DNA of 58,000 bases from Adiantum capillus-veneris (taxonomy: Eukaryota > Streptophyta > Polypodiopsida > Polypodiales > Pteridaceae): assembly GCA_014529385.2 (NCBI GenBank), contig CM043966.1, positions 140,358,211-140,416,210 on the forward strand, read 5' to 3'. Numbering within the stretch: position 1 is the stretch's first letter; the number at the start of each line of letters is the position of its first letter. A program made the translations under genes and the position numbers. Positions 32,501 to 45,030 of this stretch are shown here, piece after piece. The notes beneath the pieces are model-generated. The model ran no database searches, was not told the origin of the DNA, and saw only the letters and a list, made by a program, of their open reading frames with translations.

Positions 32501-35500
32501 AAGCATGGAGAAGCGTAGGCGAATCAATTCTCGTCTTTCTTTCGCCATGTAATTAGCATAGCATGGGAGATGGAGGGGCTGCAGGTCGAAGGGGCTGCAT
32601 GCTGCTCGTGGAAGCTTTGCATGATGCTTCAGTTTTTCATGCAAAGCCCTTCGAAAAGCTCCAGTTATGGATCCCACAAGGCGGGCAACGCCCCTTGGAC
32701 AGCTCGACATGCAAGGCCGTGGGAGCGGCTGCCTGCACACAAGGAGAGCCAGGATTGGACCTGAGCCGAATTGAGTGTTCTCCGTGTCTTTGGGCTCGCA
32801 GCAGGGAGAGGAGCACTTTTTGACTCTGTAGCCTTGGCCCTCGATGGCCAGTTAGTGTTCCATCTCAGGTTTCGACCGGGCGCAGGTCGCCATGAAAGCT
32901 GAACAGGTTTTGTTTTTTTTTTTAATGTTTCTTTCACATTCGTCTTCGATTGGGCGCCCTAGGGTGCCCAAAGGGGCCACCCTAGGGGCCCCTCCCACCA
33001 CAGGAAGGCCTGGTGCAAGCTTTTTCTTCAACCGTGGCCTTCCACCGCTCGCCTTGGCTTTGATTGGACCTTCCAAGGCACGAAACTGGATGACATAATA
33101 TTTCAGATTTGCAGACCCTCTAGAATCAAGAACATGCGAGGTCGCCAAAGCTGCGAGCATGCACGGGCATGCAACGGCATGCAAGGCCGACATAATTGTG
33201 CCATGCAAGGGCATGCAGGCAACGCTATGGAAGCACAAGCCATGTCACCAACACGGAATGTTATTCGAGCATCGAGGTAAGTAGTAGATTTCAATTATGT
33301 TTGTCAATTTCCTCTAGAACATGATGCAGCATGGCACAAGCACGGCTTGTGCAAACGGTGTGGTTATTGCCTTTGCAAACAAGCATGGCTTCTCACGGGC
33401 ATAACCATTCAAGCATAGCAAGCATAGAAAGTTGAGGCTTTGTAAATATTCTTGTATGGCCGTCCAAAGCGTGCCGACCTGCATTCATCCACTGGGATTC
33501 CACGAGAGCAAGGCTCATTCGAAGATGCTCATGGGCATGGATGGTGTAGCACATTAGAGAATTGCGGTTCTCATACATTTTCACTTTGGTTGCAAAACGG
33601 GCAAGGCTCCTGGCAGCAGATAGTAGAATAGTTATTGAGCATGTGCTTGATGACTCTAGTATGCAATGGAATGAATGATCATGGCTATCATTCATAACGC
33701 CAAACAGGATATTTCAGGGCGTGTATATGATACATAGGCCCACTCTCTTTTTCACAACAGAGATGGTTATGCGCTACATTTGAGCAAGTTTTCTTCCACA
33801 GACTCTCGGGACAGCTAGTTACAGCAACAACCAGGTTAGCCAAGTTTAAGTTTTTCTTGTTTTTTCCATGTTTACACTTTGCTTGGCAATTACTGTCATT
33901 GTGCAAAGCAAAGTGCTTTGGCAATTTTACATGAAGCAAGGCTTCTCCCTTGTGCCAAGGTACTGCCCAATGACTTGGAGTCAACGGCATTGGCACACGA
34001 GTTTGGGGAGCTAGCAAATTAGGGAATATTCACTCACACAATCCCTATCAGTTTAAACTGTGCAAGGCACTTATGGTTGTGGCTCTCACGTTTGAAACCG
34101 TCATAGTAGCCAAGGGCTTACGCTTTTGCGTGCAAGGCATGCTAAGCAGGTGGCATGGATGCTTCCGCTCTCACACTCGCAACTCTGTCAAGGACAGACT
34201 AAGTGATGGATTGCTGAACCTGATGGTTGGTTGCTATCAATACCCAACAACACTAAATGGAACCTAAATCTAGGACTTATTTCACAGGCAAAGTACCAAT
34301 GCTCAGTCATTTTCATGCAATCACGACCCTGCAAGGCATGTAGATCAAGATGTGGTTGTGTTTTTCTGTTACCTCTCTCAATGAGCAAGTCATACCGAAC
34401 AATTGTGGAATGCTTATACAATAAGCTGCAAGTCAGGCATAAGATGCGTAAGAACACACAGCTTGGGCACACACTCTAAAAACTTAAGGAAAGTTCCTCA
34501 GCCCAGCATGCTCTTCTTCTCTCGTTCTCTCTCTCTTTAAGGGAAAAAATGAAAATCTTCTAAGAAGCTTTTGATACGTGTTTTGCTCATGAGTCAGCCT
34601 GAACCAAGGTGCTCTAACTCTCAGCTAACACGTGGCTAAGATGCTACTCAAATTATTCTTCATCGGTTCATCCATTGAACACTAATTTGCACAAGGGCTA
34701 TGAGCCACACAGGTTAAGAGCCATTGTCAGGCCAAGGGTAAGACCCAACTATTGGCATTCTTTGGGTGATTGTTTTCAAGATTGAACAGATCTACCCAGG
34801 TAAGTATACATCGACGTTAATGGACAAGCAAGAGTCTTGTCATTCAGGTTGTTTATAGTGTCATTTTTGCACTACACGTTTTCAGTGCGACACTCAAGTT
34901 GAGTTTTTGATAAATATTCAACTCACAGCAGCTGATCTCTACAAGGAAGTATAGATGCAGCAATCAGTTGTGACAGCATGGCTGTCCACCAAAGCTAGGC
35001 AGTTCACTTGTGTGGATTCCCTACTCTCTCTATAGCACTACGGAGTGTCTATGGACATATTGTTTTGGGGTACGACTCGACGGGTGACTGCTACATCACC
35101 CTATAGGCATTAAGGATCACAGTTTGATCTCTTCAAGTTAGCCTTTCAAGGAAAGAATTCCGTAATCTACCACGCGGTAGCGGACAAACTCAACCTTTCA
35201 AGTTGATTCCAATCATTATGTACACGGTTAACTATGTTGGTTATTGTTACCTACTAGTTGAGCAGTTTCTACAAAGGGTCTTACCAAGGGGTTTGACTAC
35301 GTAGATGTTAACCAAAGGGGTTGGATTGCGCGGGCAACACCCAAGGTTTCCAGTGCAATGTTTCTTGGTCTTTTCAAGTCGTACAAATACGCTTGACTGT
35401 TTCAGAGACATGCCAAGGGCATATCGAACCAAAGTATTTTGGGTCGTAGTGTCCACTATACATTATGATGTTACGAACCTAGTGGTAGGGTTTGATTTGG

Positions 35501-36405
35501 CACATTTTGTCACATGGGATACAACATGGTCTAGGAACTCAAGGAGTTCAGTTTAGCCAGTGTGGAGCATGATAATGAATGTCCCTCTCACTCTTGTCGC
35601 GGAGTGATAGCAGTTACCTCCACACACAAGTACCAGCTCGTACTTGATGGATGTCTCTTTTCTTGATATCCTTGTTTGAGACATATTCCACATGTGGAGA
35701 ATATGAGTCTCTGGGACTAACACTAGCGCCAACTATCTAACAATGTGTCACGACGAAGTCCCTAGGTGCTGGTCCCATCCATGGATTCGACCATTTTGAG
35801 CACACAGTATCAGGAGCAATTTCAGTGGCCAGAAATTGTCGGGTACTAAGTACAAACTTGTTATGATTACAAGTGCTGTGAAACCACCTTAACGGAGGGT
35901 TGTTTCTACATATTGCTAAGTATGCTATGTACATGAGAATGTCTCATGGTTGGTACCTAGGTGTGATCGGGCTGTCACATTCTGTTATGGTCCAAAGTCT
36001 CGTCATGGAATTGTGGTTCGGATATGTTTGTGTTAAATGCATGCACACTAGGTGTTATGGGCCCTAGTGTTTAACACAACATTATTCCGAGCGGCATGCA
36101 AATTCATGGACTTTATTCTTTTTGCACCCTTTTGCACTTCCAGTGCAATCTCTCTTGCATATGTAGTATGAGTTGACACCCTGCCATACAAGGTGATGGC
36201 AGAGTATAGGTGTTCGTGATTGGCTGCTTGAAACTCCAATCTGCTTTCAACCTAGTTGGTTGTCTCCATTCCATATCGAGTTTATAGCTGGATACTCAAT
36301 GATTGAGTCATAGTTTGTCTTCAGTCGTGGGCGACTGTCTGTAAGTGGTTGGAGGAAAGCACCTCACTCTTATTGCTGCTATTCATTCCGCGTAGGATGG
36401 GCAGC

Positions 36406-36645
36406 TTACAAGCATTCTATTTAGTACTAAAGGATATGCAAAGTGCATACGTTAGTAAACCACGCTAAAGGATATGCTAAGTGCATATTACAAGCATTCT
36501 ATTTAGTACTGTAAAGTGCATACGTTAGTACACCATGCTAAAGGATATGCTAAGTGCATATTACAAGCATTCTATTTCGTACTAAAGGATATGCAAAGTG
36601 CATACGTTAGTAAACCACGCTAAAGGATATGTTAAGTGCATACGT
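36406..36645. repeat. Tandem sub-repeats within the non-autonomous element
   Basis: TTACAAGCATTCTATTT starts at 36406, 36488 and 36561. Between them lie repeats of AAAGGATATGCTAAGTGCATA and CATACGTTAGTA. The unit is about 73-82 bp with an internal ~40-bp half-repeat. Confidence 0.85.
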
Positions 36646-37206
36646 TAAAAAGAAGTGAAACAACTGGATCGGTTACCTTTCTGGTTTGGAGTTTGCTTCA
36701 TATGATGAAAGGCATGTTACGACTAGTTTTAGTCTTTGCCTGTTATTCTCAAGTCATCAACCTTAATCATCCGTTTGGATGAGATTGACTATTGGCAAGA
36801 AACCACAGTAAGTCAAGGACTTGGTTGCTGTTGATGAGTATGTCAGCATAGTACTTTCATGGAAAGATGAGCCGAGGTTATATTGCACATTCCAGTACCT
36901 TCAGAAAGTCTGAAACTTGGGTATGCATTTAGACACCTCTTAGTTGTAATAACTCGTTTAGCATTCTCAAGTGAGTTCTAAATGGAGCCTTCATGCTCTT
37001 TTGATTATGGGTCGGTTAGCCAAGACAGTTGCACAGGGACAACAATGTGGAAAATCAAGATGTTACTCTTGATTTCATTGAACCTCCCAATGAACTAGGT
37101 TCCGATTCAACGAATCGTTGGATCCATGAGGGATGCCACGGTGGAAAACATTAGTGTTCTTATGAAGATACCACCACTTGTGTTTTCGAGGACGAAAACG
37201 CTTCTC

Positions 37207-37220
37207 CAAGGGGGGAGTAA
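37207..37220 (+). other. Polypurine tract of the non-autonomous element
   Basis: CCAAGGGGGGAGTAA directly before the 3' LTR TGTCATGCC. Upstream GAGGACGAAAACG matches the tail seen in plant Ty3/gypsy elements and suggests a gypsy parent. Confidence 0.85.
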
Positions 37221-37385
37221 TGTCATGCCAAGGGTAGGACTAGACAGGCACGGCCCGGGCAATGTGCCGGACACACATGCAGTAAAGGGGTCTATATATA
37301 GAAGAGGGCCAGGGGACTGGCCAGGGGCCTATATATAGGATGGTTGGGAGGTTATTCGCATGTATGTCTACTCGCTGGTCTTACA
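37221..37385 (+). repeat. 3' LTR (165 bp)
   Basis: Same length and ends as the 5' LTR, with about ten substitutions and no indel. It is followed by the TSD CTATT. Confidence 0.92.
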
Positions 37386-37588
37386 CTATTTTTCTTAGTC
37401 CCCACCTCTTCCACAATCAGATGTGTTGTTGGGCCAACCATCAAGGGAGAGTGAGAGATCAAATTCCTCACCACTCTACGGGCAAATCTCTTCTTTTTTG
37501 AGTTTCCTCTCTTTTGTACACAAGACCAAACACCAAGAAAACTTTCTCCACGATTATGTGTAAGTGAGGCCAAAGCAAACACAACTCT

Positions 37589-37605
37589 GATACCAATGTA
37601 AGGTG
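37589..37605 (-). other. Minus-strand PBS-like site and LTR end
   Basis: On the minus strand the sequence reads ...CTTACA then TTGGTATCAGAG, the usual LTR end plus initiator-Met PBS. This implies a minus-strand LTR element with its 5' LTR right of 37600 and its interior to the left, interrupted by the element at 32212-37385. No coding domain of it was recognised and the LTR start could not be placed. Confidence 0.5.
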
Positions 37606-38363
37606 TAGCAGAATAAATATGTAAACATAGCTCAAAATCTATGCTTTAACACACACACACAACCTTGATAAATAGAGAGGGAGAGTAAGAGAGTGGTACA
37701 CGAGACACCGATGGGGTCCCAAGCCCTCTTAGTGCCTCCCACTCCATTACCAAAATGGTATTTGCTTTATGAACTACACAAAGGGTGGTAGACTACCACA
37801 AAGAGATTCCCTACGCAATGTGATGATGATATGACATTTGTACTAGCTTAAAATTGACTATTTTGATGGCTAGATAGCAAATAGTCAATATGGACACCAG
37901 ATGGACAACAAGCAGATTTCTTCTTTGTGATGGAAGGGTTCCTAGAATGGCTGGCTACAAATGGGCTACCTTCAAGCCACTTTTCCGAGGCAGAGGATGG
38001 CTGACCAAAACAAAAATGGTGGCTGAAAATGCAACTGATGTAACAATGCACCAGCAAGGAACTCCACAACTAAAATCTTAAATGCTTCTTGCTCAGAAAA
38101 ACACCAACACTAGCACAGATGGGGCTGAATACAAAAAGCCATGATGCGAGAAGACGGAATCAATGTTGGTAGATGTGGATTGAAATGTCAATGCTGGGAT
38201 GCAAGGAGATATGCAATGGATAAATGCTTACGGAGGAAGGAAAATCATTGGTCCTTCGGTCCTCTACGTACCCAATAAAGGCTCCTCCAAAATCGGTGAC
38301 TACCAGTATTGCTGGTTCAAATATGTAAGCGACAAGGTGCTTGATCAGGGTAAGAGGGAAAAC

Positions 38364-38612
38364 ATTGCTAGCACACCAAGGATTGGATTTATGCATCCAA
38401 AAACTTGTTCCCAAGAGGAAGACTAAATTTAGGTGCCAAAGATGCTGATTATTCTACAATCCATTGATGATTAGACACTCTTGATGAAAAATTGCTAGCA
38501 CACCAAGGATTGGATTTATGGCAACCAAAAACTCGTACCCAAAAGGAAGACTGAATTTAGCTATCAAAGACATTGATTATTCTACAATCCATTGATGATT
38601 AAACACTCTTGC
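38364..38612. repeat. 127-bp tandem duplication
   Basis: ATTGCTAGCACACCAAGG starts at 38364 and 38491. Both copies end in TTGATGATTA.ACACTCTTG. Divergence is moderate. Confidence 0.85.
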
Positions 38613-40413
38613 GCTAAGAATATTGGGATCGATGCTATGGGCTATGATGGTTATGAAAACAACTATCGTAAGAGTTACTAGCCAAAAAACCTTACTGACT
38701 CCCTCCATAGATATGCCAGCCTGGGCTTTTTCTGAGAGACTGACTCTACTTGGCAAGTTTGTGTTGACACCCAAACAATGTATGTGGTGAAAACATTATT
38801 ACTGTTGATGGAATGAACTTTGGTTCTAGAGTTCTCTTCAAGGGTCTAATGAAGAGAAAAATGGATGCAGACTAGATGCCAAGAGTAGGATGCTTAATGC
38901 ATAGATCGGGAAATTGGGATCAAGGTGATACTCCTTTGCAATCTTTATGGTTTGATTCTTTAATCTACAAGAGATGCATGAAAAACTTTGGAAAGAACTG
39001 ACTCCTAAACCAACCAAGGTTCTCACTTGTTGTTGTGTTATTTTAAATGCTCCACATCCAAATGAGCGGTGGTGTTAGAAGGCTTGATGCAAACTTAGAT
39101 TATGTTTGTCCATTGTTGTTGATGTTAATGCTGTTAAGGTGGGAGGATCCTTGGTTTGGAATATCCAAGAATTCTTGTAATATGAACAAAGTAGATTTAA
39201 GATTTACAACAAATTTTGATGTGTCTCAAATACTGTGGATCTATGATCAATGTTTAGCCACTAAAATTGCTAAGGTACATCTTGATTGTAGTGGATTTAT
39301 GATGATTTTTTGTGTGGATCTAGAAGCACAAGGTAGTGCTCAATGCCTAATTTGATGGGCATGAAAATTGTTACACTAGTGGCCCCAATAAAGCTCTTCA
39401 TGCTCACAGTCTTGGATGCTAGTCTTGTGAATAGACTCACAAAAATACCGACATAAGTCTCAAGGCTAAATGTACCTTAACCAAGGGTGTCACAATAGTA
39501 GCATGTCAATGTGATGCATTTCATCACATGATATCCCATTTGTTAAGGGTTATGATGGACTTCTATGACCGATTCTTTTGCTATGCTGTGAAATTGAATG
39601 TTGAGTGTTGAATACTGAACACTAGAGACTGGATACTAAATGCTTTGGATATTAAGGGTTGTGGACACAACATTTATAGAAATCAATGTTGAAATTGATG
39701 AAGAGTCCTCAAACACTAGTGGGGTACTATGGCAATATAAACACTTTATAAGGGTTAGTGATCAACCTTGCTATTCTTGCAAAAGAATAACGCTAGCCTG
39801 GGCTCTTTACTAGATAATATTTTGGTTCTCGATTCCATATCAATTAATTTCTTCCGTGCAATCATGGACTCTGTTACCCCCAAACAATCATTATGGTGGG
39901 AACATTGCCAATGATCATGGAAGAGAATGGTGTTGGATTTGTCGAGGAATCCTTCAAAAAAGGGTATTGTGGGGTATTGAGGTTATTTGCATTTTGACTT
40001 TTAAGGGGAACATGGACTATTGGTGAAAGCATGTCTAGTGCGGATTGTACACATCATGTGCTCAAACCTATTCACCAAAATATCCTAGTTTTGTCCTAAG
40101 GTTAGCCTAACAACAATACGAGCATGATCTTTTTGGATTGCAAATTATGGATCTTTGTTCCTGCGCATGCCGTAATCTAATCCCAAAGCTTCGACAGGTT
40201 CTTGGAAAGAATGGGACTTTGTTGGCGTCTCTCATAACAAGCCCATGTTAACAACGTTTGCACCTTGTTAGTAGTATCAATGCTCTGAAAAAATCTAGGT
40301 TTAGTGTCATACCACTTTTGAATTTTGAAACTTACTTCAAAAAATGAACTATATGAGCTTAGCTGACCTTAAATTCAAAGATACTATTACAAAAAATTTT
40401 CCTAAGTTGGGTG

Positions 40414-40640
40414 GGTAAGGTTTTGTTCTTTTCCAATACACAAAGGTTACACCGATGCCTAGCCCCCTCAATCTACAACGTGCAAACATGATGAACAGTA
40501 AGGCGAGGTTTTGTGAAGAGCAAGCAGGGTAAGGTTCTGTGATTTTCCACCCTCAATACACAAAGGTTTCACAACAACAAATGACTATGTCGATGCCTAT
40601 CCCCCTCAATCTACAATGCGCAAACATGATGAACATCAAA
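40414..40640. repeat. About 114-bp diverged direct repeat
   Basis: GGTAAGGTT and AATACACAAAGGTT with CCCCCTCAATCTACAA and GCAAACATGATGAACA recur about 114 bases apart (from 40414 and from 40528), the second copy carrying a small insertion. Confidence 0.7.
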
Positions 40641-43600
40641 TATCAAGATTGCAAAGAGCAGGCGGGGTTGATCATGGATTTGGCAAGGCTGAGGAAGATC
40701 AAGGCCACTGAGTAGATGGTTCTACATAGAAGAGCTTCTTGTGCCCATGAGGTCTAGTAGCCTGGTTGAAAAACACAATGGTTCTAGCTTTCCTTTCTTG
40801 CCCTTTGTAGTAGCCTGGCAAAACACCATAATGTATCTAGAGGGTCATGAACAAACAGACAAGATGCCATATGGCGCAAAGGGGTGAACCTTAGCACCCA
40901 TGGGCTTCTTTGCAAAGGGGGTAGTGTTGTTCATTTGTGAAGGTAATGGAGAGTGTAGAGGTAAACTCAAAAGACATTTATTTCCTCTTTTTCTATGTGT
41001 TTCCTTTGTGAGTAAATCATGGCAATGTAATGAAAAGTGAAACATTTTTAATATGAAGAGTTTGGGTTGCTACTTCTGCTTAGATATGCAAGCATTGTAC
41101 TTGTAGTTTCCAAAGGCATTACGTGGGAATTCCCTAAAGAGGGAAATGGTAGAATTCAATTTTTAAGCAAGGGATTCATTTTAGCTGCCACTCCTAACAA
41201 TCCTAGGTATACTTGTATGTGTCCTCATTTTGTTTTAAGTATTTTGGTTATTCATAGAACATTTTTAAGCAAGAAATGTCGTGTTTGTTTTCATGTGTTT
41301 GGAATTTACACAAAAGAGCAAGTGAAGATGAAATGATGGAAACATGCTCAAGAATAGCAATTTCTATGGTAACGATGTTATTTCTCTTTGTATACGATAG
41401 GATTTTCTCTATAACACCTATGTTTGCATGTGTAGTTCTCTTTTACATGTGTTAATTTTAAACTTGTTTTCTTAGCTTTCGGTGATTTATGTGTAAGAGG
41501 ACTAGTTTGTTGAATAGACCAAGTGCATGATGGGATACAACCTATGGTACTTCTTGTTGATTACAAGTGCATTGTCCTGTTGCATATCCTAGGCTATCCA
41601 ATTGTTGATTGACTTGTCCAAAGATGGTAATAGCTTTATAGCCATGTCATTTATGAGCTAATGAGTATAAATTTTTGAGGGTTGTGAGACTCTGTCATTG
41701 AATCAGTCAAAACCATATGGATTGAGTCTTTTGATGCTCTTTGTTGATTTTCTGTGATATATGGTTTGTTGAGTGAAGAAAGAACAATTATAGCCATTGA
41801 TTTTGTTTGAGGTTGGTGTTGTTAGAAGTGGCATGACCTTCACTTTGTGTAGATTATAATATACACTAGATGCAAGGTGCCTTGCTGCTTTGGAGTTACC
41901 TGTCTTTTCCATTGCCATCCTCTTGTTCCACTATTAAAAACAGATCTCACATGAGCCCTGCAACTAGCGTTGGCATCCCTCTGCCATCTTCCAACCTTTG
42001 GAGAAAATCCATCCTAAGAAAGGGTGCAAATTTTGCATTAGTTTTTGCTAGAAGGTTAGTCCATCTGACATGCAATCTATAGATCAATCCACCACAATTG
42101 AGTACATTTGGCCATCTAGATTTGCCCTTGATGTGCCTCTTTGGAGGGGTTATTCTTGGCTTTGGTCACTATCTCTGTTCACTTAAAGGTGTGCATTGCA
42201 TAAAGGACTAGGTGTCCAAATCTTGTTCTCTCATTTTTGCAATGGAGTAACTAGCAATTTCTTTGGTAACAATGCGGGGGGCTCTTAGAGGGTAGTTGGG
42301 ACCTTATCAGATGTGCTTGTCTCTCTTTAAATCTCTCTCATTCAGATATCACATTCACCTTGATCTCTAGTTCTCTCATTCTCCTAAAGGAATAAGGAAC
42401 AATAAATCATAGTTCAATTATGGGTCGTGTTTTCAAGTGAAGCATAGGTCAATCCAATGCACCATGCACATGAAATGCACTTGTCAAAAGCTTGCATTTA
42501 ATTACAGTAGTGGACAAGGTAATCAAGGGTAGGTTTACTCTATGTATCTATAGTTGGTAGAAAGTGATCTGAGCCAATTTATTTCTTTCCTAGTGGTAGA
42601 GAAACTAGGACTTGAGCTACCATGGCACAATGTTGATGCCATTTGATCCAAGTGAGGGATGTGTGTTTCACACACCACCAAAGGTGGAAGTACCTTCTTT
42701 TGATCTAGGATTAAGGTAAAAAATATCATTGGGATAGTTCCAAAGTTATTTTTCATCCCTTAAACATGAGGAATAGGATACTACAGCTTAAGACTAGAAT
42801 CATGCCTTGTATGCATCAAGACAAATTTGAATAGACGGTAAAAAGCATTTTACAAGGTGCTTTGGACCTTGGGTGAATCTTCCACATTTTCCTTTGGAGG
42901 GCATTGTAAGTTCTCATCTTGTGTTGTTGTTGAGGTTTCTTTTTTGCACTATATGGAACATAGAGGTGAGTGTTAGTCTATGTTGAGCAGCCAACCTAGT
43001 TGATTTTGAGGAAGGCACTTACTTGGCTCCACTTAAAAACAACATTTTTCATTGCGACAACCGTTTAGGGAATATGCTATTGTCGACATATGAAAATAAA
43101 AAAACCCCAGACAAGAAGCTTATCAAAGCTGAAAATTTTCAAAAGATTTTTTTCCATCTCCATATTGGGCATGTCCTACAATCAAATTTTGCAACAGGCA
43201 TCCCAAATAGGAAGCTCATCAAGAACTTTTTACATGCCCACCTTAAGCCAACATTAGTGACATCTTTAGGAAAATGGGGGGGCAATTTGTTCTTACGAGG
43301 ACTCAATCTACAAAAAACATTGAAATAGGTTGGATCCAATAGTCGAAACCCATTTTTGTAGTTCATTATGTAAGCAATACATGTTTCTTGAAGAGTCAAC
43401 ATCTAGCAATCTCAGTCGTATCTTGCAATTTTTCACAAAACACCCTTCTGTAAAAGAAAAACCTATGGTTTAATTGCCCCATTCATCCAAGCATATCTTG
43501 CAATCAATGCACTCTAACAGACAACATTTTGCCAAAGCTCATTGAGAACTATTCTTTCACATGACATTCTAGACAAGAAGCGTACTCCATTGGTGGCATG

Positions 43601-44767
43601 CCTTGAAATCCTTACCTCTTATTACATTGTTGAATGTACTTTTGTGAGTATTGTACACTTCACACACACCTTGACCAAAGCATCGACAAGCTAAGCATGG
43701 TCCTTCAATAGCCCTTAATTAGTGATTTCAACATGAATTCTCTAACCATAGACTAGTGTGCATCCTGAGAAGCCATCGAGGTGCAAACATAGGTGATTGT
43801 ACCTCTCTAGACATCTTTGGAAATTGATTCATCCCACATGCCTTGGTGGTGGAGATATAGGTGATTGCATTTAGAAGAGCTTTTCACTCTACATCTGCTA
43901 AAACCAACCTTGCAGAAGTCATGTTGGGGATAACCTACAATCAATTTCCCCTAATTCAAGGATAGGTCAGAGAGGAAGTCGATTAGCCTTGTTCTGCTTA
44001 TGGGAGACAAAATCACTCATTATTGTACATCTTAGTGTATCCTATTGAGTGGGTGCAAATCCGTATTCTGAGTAAAGGTCTTAGTGCGACCATGAAAGGA
44101 ATACTAATTGTTGGCAACACTTTATCATGTTCCTGTATCGACTTGAGCTATGTTGTGAAACTTGCTACTTTTCCAAAATTTTCCATGGATTTGTAGCTAC
44201 TATGTGGAACAAAAATTAAACAAAAATAGAAAATGAATAGAAGGATTTTTCAATAAACTGTTGGTACGTTGAATGTATTGCATTTAGTTGGCCTTTATTT
44301 GCATGATGCGTACATGTATTCTTAGCTTTTTAGTTTACTTTGCATATATGAATTTTTGTGTAGGTGATGTTCTTCTAGAAAATTTTTGCCAATGAACTCT
44401 TTCGAAGTAGATAGCATGTGTGGACAAGCTTTTTACACAATATTAAGCATGAGAGAGAGATATTAAATACAAAAACAATATAGCTGAATCATGCATGACT
44501 TGTTTTCTAGGCTCAAACCAATAAGCTCTATCAGTGTCTTTCGGATACTTTAGAAACTTTTATTACAATCATGCTATAGTGCTCTCAAATTTAAAAGATA
44601 GGAGTAGATTTAAGAAAAGATTTCACTCACCGCTTATAAGAACTGCTCTACTAATTTATGTAATCTTTATGCTTTTGAAACTTAAGAACGATAATATTTG
44701 GTGCTCTATTAATTATTAAATCTTGATATTCTTGTTCTTTTCGGGTTTCAAAAAACGTGGTTTCTCT

Positions 44768-45030
44768 TTAAGGCGCTGCTTGAGATTGCTTTGCATTCGA
44801 GCTACTTCTTTGCAAGTTAGCAGATAATGTTGATTTTTTCATGTAGCTACCTATGAAAATATGAATAAATAAATGATTGTTACAAAGATACTTGTATTGA
44901 AAAAGTTCCTTTGTAATATTTAGAAGTATCAAAATTCTTCCTTGTACTTTGGCAAAGTTTAACTATAAGAATGGTACAATTTGAGTTTGACATCAATGAT
45001 GTGTTAAAGAAAATGATAACAATGGTAACA
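44768..45030 (+). repeat. 263-bp direct repeat, copy 1
   Basis: TTAAGGCGCTGCTTGAG to GATAACAATGGTAACA. It matches 46354-46616 almost base for base (about six or seven differences by eye). It is not bounded by TG...CA and no PBS follows, so it is not an obvious LTR. Confidence 0.9.

Larger units (their letters stand above)
32212..37385 (+). mobile_element. Complete non-autonomous LTR retrotransposon (LARD/TRIM-like)
   Basis: Two 165-bp LTRs (32212-32376 and 37221-37385) start TGTCATGCC and end GGTCTTACA. Perfect 5-bp target-site duplications CTATT lie at 32207-32211 and 37386-37390. A PBS TGGTACCAGAGC lies at 32378, and a gypsy-type GAGGACGAAAA and CAAGGGGGGAG tail precedes the 3' LTR. The 4.84-kb interior holds only short unrelated frames (longest about 130 codons, no retroviral motif), so it must be mobilised by proteins of another element. 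The LTRs differ at about 10 of 165 positions by eye. Confidence 0.93.
37606..44767. other. Long non-coding interval, no supported gene
   Basis: Seven kilobases of AT-rich DNA with frequent stops in all frames. The open frames are short (up to about 100 codons) and show no motif I recognise. Two local duplications are listed separately. The first few hundred bases may be LTR sequence of the minus-strand element inferred from the PBS at 37589. Confidence 0.55.

Noticed and set aside
32331-32740. ORFs with long Ser-Leu or Arg-Glu runs
   Set aside because: Produced by the (CT)n microsatellite after the PBS of the non-autonomous LTR element.
36406-36645. Regularly spaced repeats considered as a CRISPR array
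   Set aside because: A eukaryotic retroelement interior; spacing varies and the intervening sequence is itself repeated, so there are no unique spacers.
43023-43328. 101-codon plus-strand ORF
   Set aside because: No motif, no codon or splice context, surrounded by stop-rich AT-rich DNA; chance frame most likely.
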